From Sinomonas cellulolyticus (GTDB taxonomy: Bacteria > Actinomycetota > Actinomycetes > Actinomycetales > Micrococcaceae): DNA of 64,000 nucleotides. Shown here in pieces: positions 9,579 through 19,467 of this stretch. The translations under genes were made by a program, and so were the position numbers. The stretch is from contig NZ_BNCM01000001.1 in assembly GCF_014656475.1 (NCBI RefSeq), positions 310,001 to 374,000 on the forward strand, given 5' to 3'. Within the stretch, counting starts at the first letter, position 1. Each line of letters begins with the position of its first letter. The notes beneath the pieces are model-generated. The model was not told the DNA's origin and ran no database searches. It saw only the letters and a program-made list of their open reading frames with translations.

Positions 9579-10348
9579 CGGACGGGGAAGCCTGCGGCCC
9601 GGATGGCCGACTTGACCTGGCCGATCATGTCCACCGGGCCGAAGTGGAACATCGACGCCGCGAGGACGGCGTCAGCGCCCGCCTCGATGGCCGGCGGGAA
9701 ATGCTCGGGCTTCCCAGCACCGCCGGAGGCGATGATGGGCACCGCGACCGCCGCGCGGATGAGGCGGATCAGCTCGAGGTCGAAGCCCTCCTTGGTGCCG
9801 TCGGCGTCGATCGAGTTCAGCAGGATCTCACCCACGCCGCGGTCGGCGGCCTCCTTGGCCCAGGCCACGGCGTCGATCCCGGTGCCCTTGCGGCCGCCGT
9901 GGGTCGTGACTTCGAAGCCCGAGGCGGTCGCGGTGTCCCCCTGGACGCGCCGCGCGTCCACCGAGAGCACCAGCACCTGCGATCCGAAGTGCCTCGTGAT
10001 CTCGTCGATCACCTCGGGGCGCGCGATGGCGGCTGTGTTGATGGACGCCTTGTCCGCGCCCTCGCGCAGGAGGCGGTCGACGTCGTGCACTCCCCTGACG
10101 CCGCCGCCCACCGTCAGCGGGATGAAGACCTCCTCGGCGGTGCGGCGCACGACGTCGAAGGTGGTCTGGCGGTCGGAGGAGGAAGCCGTGACATCGAGGA
10201 AGGTGAGCTCGTCGGCCCCCGCGCGGTCATAGCGGTGGGCGAGCTCGACCGGGTCACCCGCGTCGCGGAGGTTCAGGAAGTTCACTCCCTTGACGACGCG
10301 ACCGGCATCGACGTCGAGGCAGGGGATCACGCGGACGGCAACAGACAT
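9575..10348 (-). CDS. hisF: Imidazole glycerol phosphate synthase, cyclase subunit
   Basis: HisF forms imidazole glycerol phosphate and AICAR from PRFAR and ammonia delivered by HisH, which is not in the window. The 257-residue TIM barrel begins [21 protein letters not shown], with the catalytic Asp in CLDVD. The second catalytic Asp lies in [19 protein letters not shown], and phosphate loops LTVGGGVR and [11 protein letters not shown] are present. AGGAGG precedes the ATG by about 6 bases. It follows hisG by 10 bp and shares a CTAG stop site with the convergent neighbour. Confidence 0.98.
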   Translation of the reverse strand: MSVAVRVIPCLDVDAGRVVKGVNFLNLRDAGDPVELAHRYDRAGADELTFLDVTASSSDRQTTFDVVRRTAEEVFIPLTVGGGVRGVHDVDRLLREGADKASINTAAIARPEVIDEITRHFGSQVLVLSVDARRVQGDTATASGFEVTTHGGRKGTGIDAVAWAKEAADRGVGEILLNSIDADGTKEGFDLELIRLIRAAVAVPIIASGGAGKPEHFPPAIEAGADAVLAASMFHFGPVDMIGQVKSAIRAAGFPVR

Positions 10349-10358
10349 GGGGGCCCTC

Positions 10359-11207
10359 CTAGATGCGGCAGGCGTGGATGCTGCTGACGAGGATCGCACG
10401 TGCGCCCAAGTCGTACAGCTCGTCCATGATGCGGTTCGTCTCGCGCTTGGGGACCATTGACCGCACCGCCACCCACTCGGAGTCACGCAGCGGCGAGACG
10501 GTCGGCGATTCGAGGCCGGGGGTCAGCGACGCGGCGCGCTCCACGAGGTCCTTGCGGACGTCGTAGTCCATGAGCACGTACTGGCGGGCCACGAGGACGC
10601 CCTGGAGCCGGCGGATGAGCACGTCGATCGCCGGGAGGGAGTGGCCCGTCCGGCCGATCAGCACGGCCTCCGACTTCAGCAGCGGTTCCCCGAAGACCTC
10701 CATCCCGGCGGCCTTGAGCGTGTTGCCCGTCTCGACGACGTCTGCGATCGCGTCGGCCACGCCGAGCCGCACCGAGGATTCCACGGCGCCGTCGAGCCGG
10801 ACGACGCGCTCGGCGGAGATTCCCCGCTCGCCGAGGTAGCGGCGCACGAGCCCGTCGTAGCTTGTGGCGATGCGCTTGCCCTCGAGCTCCTGGAGGCTCG
10901 TGAACTGCCCGACCGGGCCAGCGAAGCGGAACGTGGACGCCGCGAAGCCGAGGGACAGGAGTTCCTCGGCCTCGACCTCGGCGTCGAGCAGCAGGTCACG
11001 GCCGGTGATGCCCACGTCAAGCGTTCCCCGGCCCACGTAGACTGCGATGTCGCGCGGGCGGAGGAAGAAGAACTCGATGTCATTGTCCGGGTCGACCATG
11101 ACGAGTTCACGGCCGCCCTCGCGGCGCTGGCGGTACCCTGCCTCGGCGAGCATGGACGAGGCGGATTCGGAGAGGGATCCCTTGTTGGGAACGGCTACAC
11201 GGAGCAT
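10359..11207 (-). CDS. hisG: ATP phosphoribosyltransferase, long form
   Basis: HisG commits ATP and PRPP to histidine synthesis. The 282-residue protein is the long, self-regulated form, with two catalytic lobes ([47 protein letters not shown]) followed by a C-terminal regulatory domain of about 75 residues ([19 protein letters not shown] onwards). That domain gives histidine feedback inhibition in the family, and no HisZ is needed. It sits 83 bp after hisE and 10 bp before hisF. Confidence 0.97.
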   Translation of the reverse strand: MLRVAVPNKGSLSESASSMLAEAGYRQRREGGRELVMVDPDNDIEFFFLRPRDIAVYVGRGTLDVGITGRDLLLDAEVEAEELLSLGFAASTFRFAGPVGQFTSLQELEGKRIATSYDGLVRRYLGERGISAERVVRLDGAVESSVRLGVADAIADVVETGNTLKAAGMEVFGEPLLKSEAVLIGRTGHSLPAIDVLIRRLQGVLVARQYVLMDYDVRKDLVERAASLTPGLESPTVSPLRDSEWVAVRSMVPKRETNRIMDELYDLGARAILVSSIHACRI

Positions 11208-11290
11208 GGCGGGCTTTCTGGGCGGAGTGACGAGGGAGGCGGCTGGCGCCGCGGGGCTGCCGGTGCTGTGCGACCGCCAGCGCCCCGCGG

Positions 11291-11554
11291 CTACAGATGC
11301 CGGTACACGTCCTGGAGCGTGAAGCCCTTGGCCACCATGAGCACCTGCACGTGGTAGAGGAGCTGGGAGATCTCCTCGGCAGCCTCCTCATCGGACTGGA
11401 ACTCGGCGGCCATCCACACCTCGGCGGCCTCTTCGACGATCTTCTTGCCGATGCCGTGCACTCCGGACTCCAGTTCGGCGACGGTGCGTGATCCAGCCGG
11501 GCGGGTCTCGGCCTTCTCGCTGAGTTCGGCGAACAGTGTCTCGAAATCCTTCAC
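11291..11554 (-). CDS. hisE: Phosphoribosyl-ATP pyrophosphohydrolase
   Basis: HisE removes pyrophosphate from phosphoribosyl-ATP, step two of histidine synthesis. The 87-residue all-alpha protein has [16 protein letters not shown], carrying the conserved acidic metal-binding Glu residues, and the helix [18 protein letters not shown]. The start is GTG ([14 protein letters not shown]). Only 12 bp separate it from ribH, so it probably belongs to the riboflavin transcript or reads through from it. Confidence 0.96.
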   Translation of the reverse strand: MKDFETLFAELSEKAETRPAGSRTVAELESGVHGIGKKIVEEAAEVWMAAEFQSDEEAAEEISQLLYHVQVLMVAKGFTLQDVYRHL

Positions 11555-11566
11555 CGTTCTACCCTA

Positions 11567-12745
<1,179 letters not shown>

Positions 12746-12749
<4 letters not shown>

Positions 12750-13399
12750 CCGATTCCTCCCTGCGCGGCCCGCACCGTGGCCACATGGTCGACGAGGTCC
12801 TCGATCGAGATGAGCGGGCATCCGTGGGCGTCGGCGAACTCACGCAGTGCGGGCAGCCGCATCATCTCGCCGTCGTCATGGACGACTTCGGCAATCACGC
12901 CCACGGGGGCCAGGCCCGCGAGCCGGCACAGCTCGACGGCCGCCTCCGTGTGGCCCTGCCGGGCCAGCACACCGCCGTCGACGGCACGGAGGGGGAAGAT
13001 GTGCCCGGGCCGGGTGAAGTCCGCCGGGGACGAGGAGGCATCCGCGAGGGCTGCCACGGTCATCGCGCGGTCCGTTGCGCTGATCCCGGTGGTGATCCCC
13101 ACGCGCAGGTCGCACGAGACCGTGTAGGCGGTGCCCTTCGCGTCCTGATTGTCCTCGACCATGGGCGGCAGGGCGAGCCGGTCCGCGGTCTCGCCGGGCA
13201 TCGGCACGCAGATGACGCCGGAGGAGTATCGGATGGTCCAGCCCATCAGGGCCGGCGTGGCGTGCTGGGCGGCGAAGATGATGTCGCCCTCGTTCTCGCG
13301 GTGCTCGTCGTCGACGACGAGCACCGGGCGTCCGGCCCGCAGCGCGTCGACGGCGGCGTGGACGGGCTCGAGGCTGATGGCGTGCAGTGTGTGGGTCAC
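12746..13399 (-). CDS. ribB: 3,4-dihydroxy-2-butanone-4-phosphate synthase
   Basis: RibB converts ribulose-5-phosphate to dihydroxybutanone phosphate and formate; its substrate is also the substrate of Rpe, encoded upstream. The 217-residue protein has [18 protein letters not shown] with the acidic metal site. A second site follows: [21 protein letters not shown], holding the conserved His and Glu. The start is GTG and overlaps the ribE stop by 4 nt; the stop overlaps ribA. This order gives tight coupling of ribE-ribB-ribA. Confidence 0.97.
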
Positions 13400-14025
13400 A
13401 GCTGGGCCTCCTGGATCTGGGCACCGAACGAGAGAAGCCGGGCCGTGTACTTGGCGAGGACATCAACCTCGAGATTGACCGCCGCACCGACAGGCTTCTC
13501 GCCCAGTCCGGTCTCGGCAAGGGTTGCCGGGATGAGGCCCACTTCGAACCACTGCTGGTCCTCGTCGGGGCCGCTCACCGCGGTGACCGTGAGGGAGACG
13601 CCGTCGACGGCGATCGACCCCTTCTCGGCCACGTAGCGCGAAAGGTCGGCAAGAACCGAGAACCGCAGGCGGTTCCAGTGATCGAGGGGCTCGCGCTCGA
13701 GGAGGGTGCCGACGCCGTCGACATGGCCCTGGACCACATGCCCGTCGAGCCGGCCCCCGGCGGGGACACACCGCTCGAGGTTGACGTGGTCCCCCGCCGC
13801 GAGCCCGCCGAGGGTGGTGCGGACTAGCGACTCGCCCATGACGTCGACCGTGAACCGATGGCCGTCATTCGTCACCGCGGTGAGGCAGCAGCCGTCCACC
13901 GCCATCGATCCGCCCAGGGGCAGGTCCCGCGCGAGCGTCGGCGCGGTGAAGGTCAGGACGGCGCTGCCGTCGGCCAGGCGGACGTCCTCGACGGTGCCGC
14001 GCTCGGCGATGATTCCGGTGAACAT
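13396..14025 (-). CDS. ribE: Riboflavin synthase alpha chain
   Basis: This enzyme dismutates two lumazine molecules into riboflavin and a pyrimidine. The 209-residue protein shows the family's internal duplication. [12 protein letters not shown] with [12 protein letters not shown] and [11 protein letters not shown] forms the first barrel. [11 protein letters not shown] with [12 protein letters not shown] and [13 protein letters not shown] forms the second. The start overlaps the ribD stop by one base (TGATG), which fixes it. Some naming schemes call this gene ribC. Confidence 0.97.
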   Translation of the reverse strand: MFTGIIAERGTVEDVRLADGSAVLTFTAPTLARDLPLGGSMAVDGCCLTAVTNDGHRFTVDVMGESLVRTTLGGLAAGDHVNLERCVPAGGRLDGHVVQGHVDGVGTLLEREPLDHWNRLRFSVLADLSRYVAEKGSIAVDGVSLTVTAVSGPDEDQQWFEVGLIPATLAETGLGEKPVGAAVNLEVDVLAKYTARLLSFGAQIQEAQL

Positions 14026-15164
14026 CAGAGTCCCTCCTGGGGGAGTGCGTCGTGGGGCGCCGCGTCGGGGTGCGCGGCCGGGGCAAGGTGGAGTCGGAGG
14101 TCGCAGCCGAGGCGGCGGACGGCCCCGCCGCCGGACTCGTCCCAAGTCCAGCGCTGCGCGTCGGCGAGCGTGCGGACCCCGAGATCGGTCACGGCGTTCT
14201 TCCCCGAGCCCAGAATGGTGGGCGCCTGGTACACGATGAGCTCGTCGACGAGGTTCGCGCTGAGGAAGGCGGCGATGATACGGGCCCCGCCCTCCACCAT
14301 GACGTGCCGCACGCCCTGATCGAACAGCCGGGAGAGGGCCGCAGCGGGATCCTGGGTGCGCAGGTGAACGAACCGCCCGTCGTCGCCCCGCACGGCCGCG
14401 TCGTCGGGCACTTCGCGCAGGCCCATCACTGCCCTCAGCGGCTGGTGGTCGGCCAGCTGCCCATCCTCGGTCCGGGCCGTGAGCCTCGGATTGTCCACGG
14501 CCACGGTCTGGCTCCCGACGAGGATGGCATCGATTCTGGCGCGGATCGCATGGTTGTCCGCAAGCGACTCGGGGCACGTGATCCACTGGCTCGTGCCGTC
14601 CTCCGCCGCGATCCGCGAGTCGAGCGTCTGGGCCAAGTGGAGCGTCACGAAGGGGCGGCGGGCGGCGACCGCGCCGAGCCATTGGCGGTTGAGTTCCGTT
14701 GCCTCGCCGGCGCGGACTCCCCCGATGACGTCGATGCCCGCGGCGCGCAGTGTTCCCGCTCCCCCGCTCGCGGCATCGTGGGGATCGTCGATCGCGTAGA
14801 CCACGCGGGACACCCCCGCGGCGATGAGGGCCTGGGCGCAGGGACCGGTGCGGCCCGTGTGGTTGCACGGCTCGAGCGTGACGTACATCGTTGCGCCCGT
14901 CAGGTCGATGCCCCCGCGTGCCGCATTGGCGATCGCGTCCGCCTCGGCATGCGCGGTGCCCGCACCGCGATGCCAGCCCGACGCCAGTACCTTGCCGTCA
15001 CGGCCGACGGCGACCGCACCCACAAGCGGGTTGGCGCCCCTGACGCCGTGGATCGCCAAGCCGAGGGCCTGATCCATGAAAGCGCCGTCGGCCGGCACCT
15101 TGGAGTGGCCAGCAGAGGCGGCTCCTCGGCGCATCGTGTCCGGCACCGTGTGCGGGGCGCTCAT
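14025..15164 (-). CDS. ribD: Bifunctional riboflavin deaminase/reductase
   Basis: RibD deaminates then reduces the pyrimidine intermediate. The 379-residue protein has an N-terminal cytidine-deaminase-like domain with the zinc sites HAEADAI and TLEPCNHTGRTGPC. The C-terminal reductase domain has HLAQTLDSRIA, AILVGSQTVAVDNPRLTAR and HVMVEGGARII. I chose the ATG at 15164 (MSAPHTVPD) because it overlaps the stop of a mini-ORF by 4 nt; an in-frame GTG at 15218 would add 18 residues. The first about 30 residues precede the deaminase fold and are not conserved in my view. It is controlled by the FMN riboswitch upstream. Confidence 0.95.
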   Translation of the reverse strand: MSAPHTVPDTMRRGAASAGHSKVPADGAFMDQALGLAIHGVRGANPLVGAVAVGRDGKVLASGWHRGAGTAHAEADAIANAARGGIDLTGATMYVTLEPCNHTGRTGPCAQALIAAGVSRVVYAIDDPHDAASGGAGTLRAAGIDVIGGVRAGEATELNRQWLGAVAARRPFVTLHLAQTLDSRIAAEDGTSQWITCPESLADNHAIRARIDAILVGSQTVAVDNPRLTARTEDGQLADHQPLRAVMGLREVPDDAAVRGDDGRFVHLRTQDPAAALSRLFDQGVRHVMVEGGARIIAAFLSANLVDELIVYQAPTILGSGKNAVTDLGVRTLADAQRWTWDESGGGAVRRLGCDLRLHLAPAAHPDAAPHDALPQEGL

Positions 15165-15241
15165 GCGGCCACCGCCTTGGCCGGTCCCGCCATGGGGAAC
15201 TGCGCCGTCAAGAGCCACTGCATGAAGTCCATCGCAACCAT
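15161..15241 (-). CDS. Mini-ORF (23-26 residues) coupled to ribD
   Basis: Between the FMN riboswitch and ribD lies a short reading frame. From the ATG at 15232 it reads MDFMQWLLTAQFPMAGPAK and ends VAA; an ATG three codons earlier (15241) is also in frame. GGAAGG lies 8 bases before the 15232 start. Its TGA overlaps the ribD ATG as ATGA, the usual sign of translational coupling. It has one amphipathic hydrophobic stretch and no recognised family. It may be a leader peptide that brings ribosomes to ribD, or a spurious frame kept by chance. Confidence 0.45.
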   Translation of the reverse strand: MVAMDFMQWLLTAQFPMAGPAKAVAA

Positions 15242-15322
15242 CCTTCCCTTCACCGCAGCGGCTCCGGGGTTGCGACAGACGCGGCGCGCCGAACGGACTC
15301 TATCCGCGGCGCAACGCATACT

Positions 15323-15460
15323 GCACGTGCTTCTCCCATCCAGACTTTGACTGTCGGTGCCGGAATTCCACCGGCTCAACCGGCATCCCGCTCGGAAGCA
15401 GGGTGCCGGGTCGCGGACTATCACCGCCGGTTCGGACTTTCACCGACCCCGGAGCACGTA
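15323..15460 (-). promoter_or_regulatory. FMN riboswitch (RFN element)
   Basis: On the minus strand the RNA contains the hallmark GGGGTCGGTGAAAGTCC (15434-15450), then GAACCGGCGGTGATAGTCCG, and near its 3' end GTCAAAGTCTGGATGGGAG. The outer P1 stem pairs ACGTGC near 15459 with GCACGT near 15325. The element binds FMN and shuts down riboflavin genes when FMN is plentiful. It lies about 80-160 bases upstream of the mini-ORF and ribD. Given the tight gene spacing, it probably controls ribD-E-B-A-H and perhaps hisE-G-F beyond. Confidence 0.95.
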
Positions 15461-15575
15461 TCTTCGTTGGTTCAGCCGCTGCTCTGCCGTCACGATAGGT
15501 GACGGTTCAACCAAGCGGCTTGTCCCATTGTGCCACACATACCGCACATCCGGGGTGTGCCGCGTCACCTACGGC

Positions 15576-16256
15576 TCACGATGACTGGACCCGGCCCCGG
15601 GCGGCGCCTTCCGCGAGCCCACGGAGCTGCTCGACGGCCGCCCCCGGATCATCGGCACCGTAGACGGCCGACCCTGCCACGAACACGTCGGCACCCGCCT
15701 CCGCCGCGCGCTCGATCGTGGAGGCCGAGATGCCGCCGTCGACCTGGATCGCGACCTTCGCCCCGGAGCCGTCGACCGCGGCCCGGGCCCGGCGGATCTT
15801 CCGCAGGGTCAGGTCCAGGAAGGATTGGCCCCCGAACCCGGGCTCGACCGTCATGACCAACAGCATGTCCAGCTCGGCGAGCATGTCCAGGTAGGGCTCG
15901 ACGGCGGTTGCCGGTCGCAGCGCCATCCCCGCCTTCGAGCCCCTCGCACGGAGTTCCCGCGCAAGCTTGACGGGGGCGGTGGCCGCCTCCGCGTGGAATG
16001 TCACAGAGGCAAGGCCGAGGTCCGCGTACAACGGCGCCCAGCGGTCGGCGTCGGCGATCATGAGGTGGGCATCGAGCGGGACCGCACTCACCGCCTGGAT
16101 GCGCTCCACGACGGGCAGGCCCAGCGTGAGGTTCGGCACAAAATGGTTGTCCATCACGTCCACGTGCACGGCGTCGGCGGTCTTGATCCGGCCCAGCTCG
16201 GCCTCGAGGTTGACGAAGTCTGCGGACAGGATGCTGGGGTGGATGCAGCAGCTCAC
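15576..16256 (-). CDS. rpe: Ribulose-phosphate 3-epimerase
   Basis: Rpe interconverts ribulose-5-phosphate and xylulose-5-phosphate in the pentose phosphate pathway. The 226-residue TIM barrel has [30 protein letters not shown] with metal-binding His/Asp, [19 protein letters not shown] and IQVDGGIS. The start is GTG, immediately after the rsmB stop (TGAGTG), with GAGGAGT inside the rsmB end as ribosome site. It is the last gene of the rsmB-rpe group. Its product also feeds the riboflavin operon next door. Confidence 0.97.
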   Translation of the reverse strand: MSCCIHPSILSADFVNLEAELGRIKTADAVHVDVMDNHFVPNLTLGLPVVERIQAVSAVPLDAHLMIADADRWAPLYADLGLASVTFHAEAATAPVKLARELRARGSKAGMALRPATAVEPYLDMLAELDMLLVMTVEPGFGGQSFLDLTLRKIRRARAAVDGSGAKVAIQVDGGISASTIERAAEAGADVFVAGSAVYGADDPGAAVEQLRGLAEGAARGRVQSS

Positions 16257-17837
16257 TCAGGACTCCTCGGTCGTGGCAGCGGGAAGCTTGCGGAACAGGG
16301 CCAGGAACATCGCGTCGGTCTGATGCACATGGGGCCACAGCTGGGCGGTGCGCTCGTGGCCTGCCCCGAGGGGGCGGAGTGCCACGGCGTCGAGTGCGGC
16401 CCCGGCGTCGAGGAGTTCGACGTCGTGCCGGCGCTTGAGAGCGTCGGCGACCACCGTGGTCGTCTCGGCCGGGTGCGGCGAACAAGTGATGTAGCCGACC
16501 ACGCCGCCCGGGGCCGCCGCGTCGATGGCCGCATCCAGGAGGTCGCGCTGGAGCGGGCCGAGCTCCGCCAGGTCTCCCGGCGTGCGGCGCCAGCGCGCCT
16601 CCGGTCGCCTCCGCAGGGCTCCCAGCCCGGTGCAGGGCACGTCGGCAATGACCCGGGCGAACTGGCCCGCCAGCTCGTGGCCGAGATCGCGGCCGTCACC
16701 GGTATGCACTTCCCACGCCGCCTCGGGCACCGGGCGGAGTGCCTTGCGCACCAGGTCCGCACGGTGCGGAGCAGCCTCGTTCGCCAGGAGGGTCGCCCCC
16801 CGTTCGGCGGCCAGTGCCCCCAGCAGCGCCGCCTTCCCCCCGGGGCCCGCACACAGGTCCAGCCAGCGCTCGGCGCCGGCGGCGCCCTTCGCAGTCTCGC
16901 CGGGGCCCGCAGCCCCGAGGGGGACAGCGGCGACGGCACGCGCCACGAGCTGCGAGCCGACGTCCTGGACCCGCACTGTGCCTTCGCGGACGGCCGACCA
17001 GCGTCCCAGGTCTCCCCCGCCGGACAGCGCCGAGCCTTCCACCAGGTCGCCGGGCTGGGCGCCGGCTTCGAGCGCGTCCTCGAGCTTCCCGACGCCCGGC
17101 AGGGCGATGAGGTTCACGACGGGTGCCGCATTGTCCGCCTCGAGGAGGGCGTGCACCTCGTCTGCGGCACGGCCATGCGCCACGAGGGACTGCCGGAGGG
17201 CCCGCACGATCCACGCCGGGTGCGCGTAGTCGATCGCGTCCCGCTCGGCGGCATCGTCTTTGGCGGCAGTGAGCTCTGCCGTCCACGCCGCGAGGTCCTT
17301 CCCACTCACCCGGCGCAGCACGGCGTTCACGAGGGACGAGGGGCCCGCCCCGATCACTGCCCGCGTGAGGGCAACAGTCTGGTTGAGCGCGGCGTGGGGC
17401 GGCACCCTCATTCCGAGGAGCTGGTGCACGCCGAGGCGCAGGACATCGAGCACGGCAGGGTCCAGCTGCGCGAGCGGACGGTCCACGTTGAGGGCGAGGA
17501 CGGCGTCGTACGTCCCCTGCCATCGCAGGGCCCCGTAGGCGAGCTCGGTGGCGAAGCCTGCGTCCCGGCGGTCGAGATGGTGGTGGCGCACCCGCTGCGG
17601 CAGGACGAGGTTGGCGTACGCGTCATCCCTGGACACCGCGCGGAGCACCTCGAAGGCCACGAGGCGCGCCGGATCTGCAGAGCGTGAACGCTGGCGCGGC
17701 GCCTGCTCGCTGAACTGCCGCCGGCCATGCCCTCCGCGATTCCGCTCCCGGCCCTGCGCGTCGCGGCGACGCTCCGGGCGGCGGCCGCCGCCCCCTCCGC
17801 CGTCGCCTCGGCGGGAGCCTGACGCACGCTCGTTCAT
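16257..17837 (-). CDS. rsmB: 16S rRNA m5C methyltransferase RsmB/Sun family
   Basis: The enzyme methylates a cytosine in 16S rRNA. The 526-residue protein has an N-terminal NusB-like domain (about 55-190), then a Rossmann methyltransferase domain. LDLCAGPGGKAALLG binds SAM; DVPCTGLGALRRRPEARWR and YITCSPHPAET carry the two cysteines used for catalysis and release. Residues 1-50 are an Arg/Gly-rich basic tail with RGDGGGGGGRRPERRR, probably disordered and RNA-binding. The gene overlaps fmt by 4 nt and abuts rpe, so it is translated as one unit. Confidence 0.95.
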   Translation of the reverse strand: MNERASGSRRGDGGGGGGRRPERRRDAQGRERNRGGHGRRQFSEQAPRQRSRSADPARLVAFEVLRAVSRDDAYANLVLPQRVRHHHLDRRDAGFATELAYGALRWQGTYDAVLALNVDRPLAQLDPAVLDVLRLGVHQLLGMRVPPHAALNQTVALTRAVIGAGPSSLVNAVLRRVSGKDLAAWTAELTAAKDDAAERDAIDYAHPAWIVRALRQSLVAHGRAADEVHALLEADNAAPVVNLIALPGVGKLEDALEAGAQPGDLVEGSALSGGGDLGRWSAVREGTVRVQDVGSQLVARAVAAVPLGAAGPGETAKGAAGAERWLDLCAGPGGKAALLGALAAERGATLLANEAAPHRADLVRKALRPVPEAAWEVHTGDGRDLGHELAGQFARVIADVPCTGLGALRRRPEARWRRTPGDLAELGPLQRDLLDAAIDAAAPGGVVGYITCSPHPAETTTVVADALKRRHDVELLDAGAALDAVALRPLGAGHERTAQLWPHVHQTDAMFLALFRKLPAATTEES

Positions 17838-18754
17838 CCCAGCACCGTCCCTTCGATGTTCCCTGCGCCGCGAGCCCAGTCGGCGGCCGCCATCATCTTC
17901 TTCCCCGCGGGCTGGACCCGCGTGAGCTCGAGCGCATGCGTCCCCGTGCCGACTACCAGGCTCTTGTCTGCCCAGGCAAGATGTCCCGGCTCGATCCCTT
18001 CAATATCAGGGCGAAGCCGAGGGGGCTCCAGTTTGAACCGGTCAGCGCCCAGCATCGTCCACGCGCCGGGCTCGGGAGTGACCCCGCGGGCGCGGCGGTG
18101 GAGGGCTACGGCGGGCAGCGACCAGTCGAGCCTGCCATCCTCGAGCGTGAGCTTCGGCGCGAACGTCGGCTCGCCAGCCTGTGGCCGCGGCTCGAGCCGC
18201 CCTTCTGCCACGCCGGTAAGCGTCTGGGCCAGCAGCTCGGCTCCCGCGTCCGCAAGCTGCGCGAGGAGCTGCCCGCTCGTTGCCTCCGGCCCCGGCGTGA
18301 GGGCCACCGTCCCGAACACGGGGCCGGTGTCGAGGCCCTCCTCAAGCCGGAAGGTGGACGCACCGACGACGTCGTCGCCGTGGATCACCGAATACTGCAG
18401 AGGGGCCGCCCCACGCCACGCAGGGAGCAGCGAGAAGTGGAGGTTGATCCAGCCGTGGCGCGGAATGGCCAGGGCAGCAGGAGGCACGATGCCGCCATAC
18501 GCGACGATTGCGGCGGCCTCGGGCGTCCACTCCTGAAGCCGGGCCACGACCTCTGGCGTGATGCGCGCGGCCTTGAGCACCGGGATCCCGAGCTCCTCGG
18601 CCCGGGCGGCCACGGCCGAGGGCGTGATGGCACGCTTGCGGCCTACCCGGGCGTCCGGCCGTGTGAGGACCCCGACCACAGTGAACCCCGCCAAGACGAG
18701 GCGGTCCAGCGAGGGCACCGCGACGTCAGGAGTTCCCGCGAACACAATCCTCAC
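17834..18754 (-). CDS. fmt: Methionyl-tRNA formyltransferase
   Basis: Fmt formylates initiator Met-tRNA using 10-formyltetrahydrofolate. The 306-residue protein begins MRIVFAGTPDVAVPSL. The HGWINLHFSLLPAWRGAAPLQ block holds the Asn-His catalytic pair, with the partner Asp in EEGLDTGPVF. The C-terminal tRNA-binding beta domain runs from about residue 205. It overlaps both def (upstream) and rsmB (downstream) by 4 nt. Confidence 0.97.
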   Translation of the reverse strand: MRIVFAGTPDVAVPSLDRLVLAGFTVVGVLTRPDARVGRKRAITPSAVAARAEELGIPVLKAARITPEVVARLQEWTPEAAAIVAYGGIVPPAALAIPRHGWINLHFSLLPAWRGAAPLQYSVIHGDDVVGASTFRLEEGLDTGPVFGTVALTPGPEATSGQLLAQLADAGAELLAQTLTGVAEGRLEPRPQAGEPTFAPKLTLEDGRLDWSLPAVALHRRARGVTPEPGAWTMLGADRFKLEPPRLRPDIEGIEPGHLAWADKSLVVGTGTHALELTRVQPAGKKMMAAADWARGAGNIEGTVLG

Positions 18755-19344
18755 GAGGCGCCGCCCGCGCCGAACGCCGCGCCTCGCACTTGGCCGGCCC
18801 CGAACGCGGAGCCCACGTGGTCCGATCGCTTCGACAGGGTGTCCTCGACACGGCTGCGGTAGTCGATCGCGCGGATGGCGCGCAGGGCTGCACGGCGGTC
18901 GTCACCCTCCAGCCGGTCCGGGAACAGGACTCCGTCGAGGTGGTCAGTCTCATGCTGCACGATGCGCGCCAGGAGACCCTCGGCGGGGAATTCCACCGGG
19001 TTCCCCTCCTTGTCCGAGCCGGTGACGAGGGCCTGCGCGCGCCGGCGTACCGGGAAGGCCACGCCGGGGATGCTCAGGCATCCCTCGACCATGTCGTCCT
19101 GGTACTCCTCGGACAGCGTCAGCACAGGATTCACGACGTGGCCACGCTCCTGACCGATCTGGTAGGTGAAGACGCGCTTGCTCACACCGACCTGCGGCGC
19201 CGCGAGCCCCGCGCCGTCGACGTCCTCCATGGTCTCCAGCATGTCCTCCACGAGGCGCGTGAGCGCCGGTCCGAAGTCCGTCACCTCCTCGGCCACCGTG
19301 CGGAGCACGGGATCGCCGATGATCCTGATGGGCAAGACGGCCAT
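18751..19344 (-). CDS. def: Peptide deformylase
   Basis: Def removes the formyl group from nascent proteins, the step that follows Fmt. The three metalloprotease motifs are intact: GAGLAAPQVG, EGCLSIPG and QHETDHLDG, giving the Cys and two His metal ligands and the catalytic Glu. At 197 residues it is slightly long because of a glycine/alanine-rich C-terminal tail ending FGAGGAS. It overlaps fmt by 4 nt and is the first gene of the def-fmt-rsmB-rpe run. Confidence 0.97.
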   Translation of the reverse strand: MAVLPIRIIGDPVLRTVAEEVTDFGPALTRLVEDMLETMEDVDGAGLAAPQVGVSKRVFTYQIGQERGHVVNPVLTLSEEYQDDMVEGCLSIPGVAFPVRRRAQALVTGSDKEGNPVEFPAEGLLARIVQHETDHLDGVLFPDRLEGDDRRAALRAIRAIDYRSRVEDTLSKRSDHVGSAFGAGQVRGAAFGAGGAS

Positions 19345-19401
19345 GATGCGGTGCCTTTCTCATGGAGCGGGCGCTCGGCCCGCGCTCGCGGAGGAATCGG
19401 G

Positions 19402-19419
19402 GTGCCGGAGAGCCGGCAC
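19402..19419 (-). terminator. Hairpin between PD-(D/E)XK gene and def
   Basis: GTGCCGG and CCGGCAC arms of 7 bp flank the tetraloop AGAG. It lies about 50 bases past the stop of the upstream nuclease-like gene and about 60 bases before def. It may end the upstream transcript or be part of the def leader. No T tract follows on the minus strand. Confidence 0.35.
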
Positions 19420-19467
19420 TGCCTTTCAAGTCTAGGCGGCGCGTCTCAGGCGCCAGCGGCTATAGCG

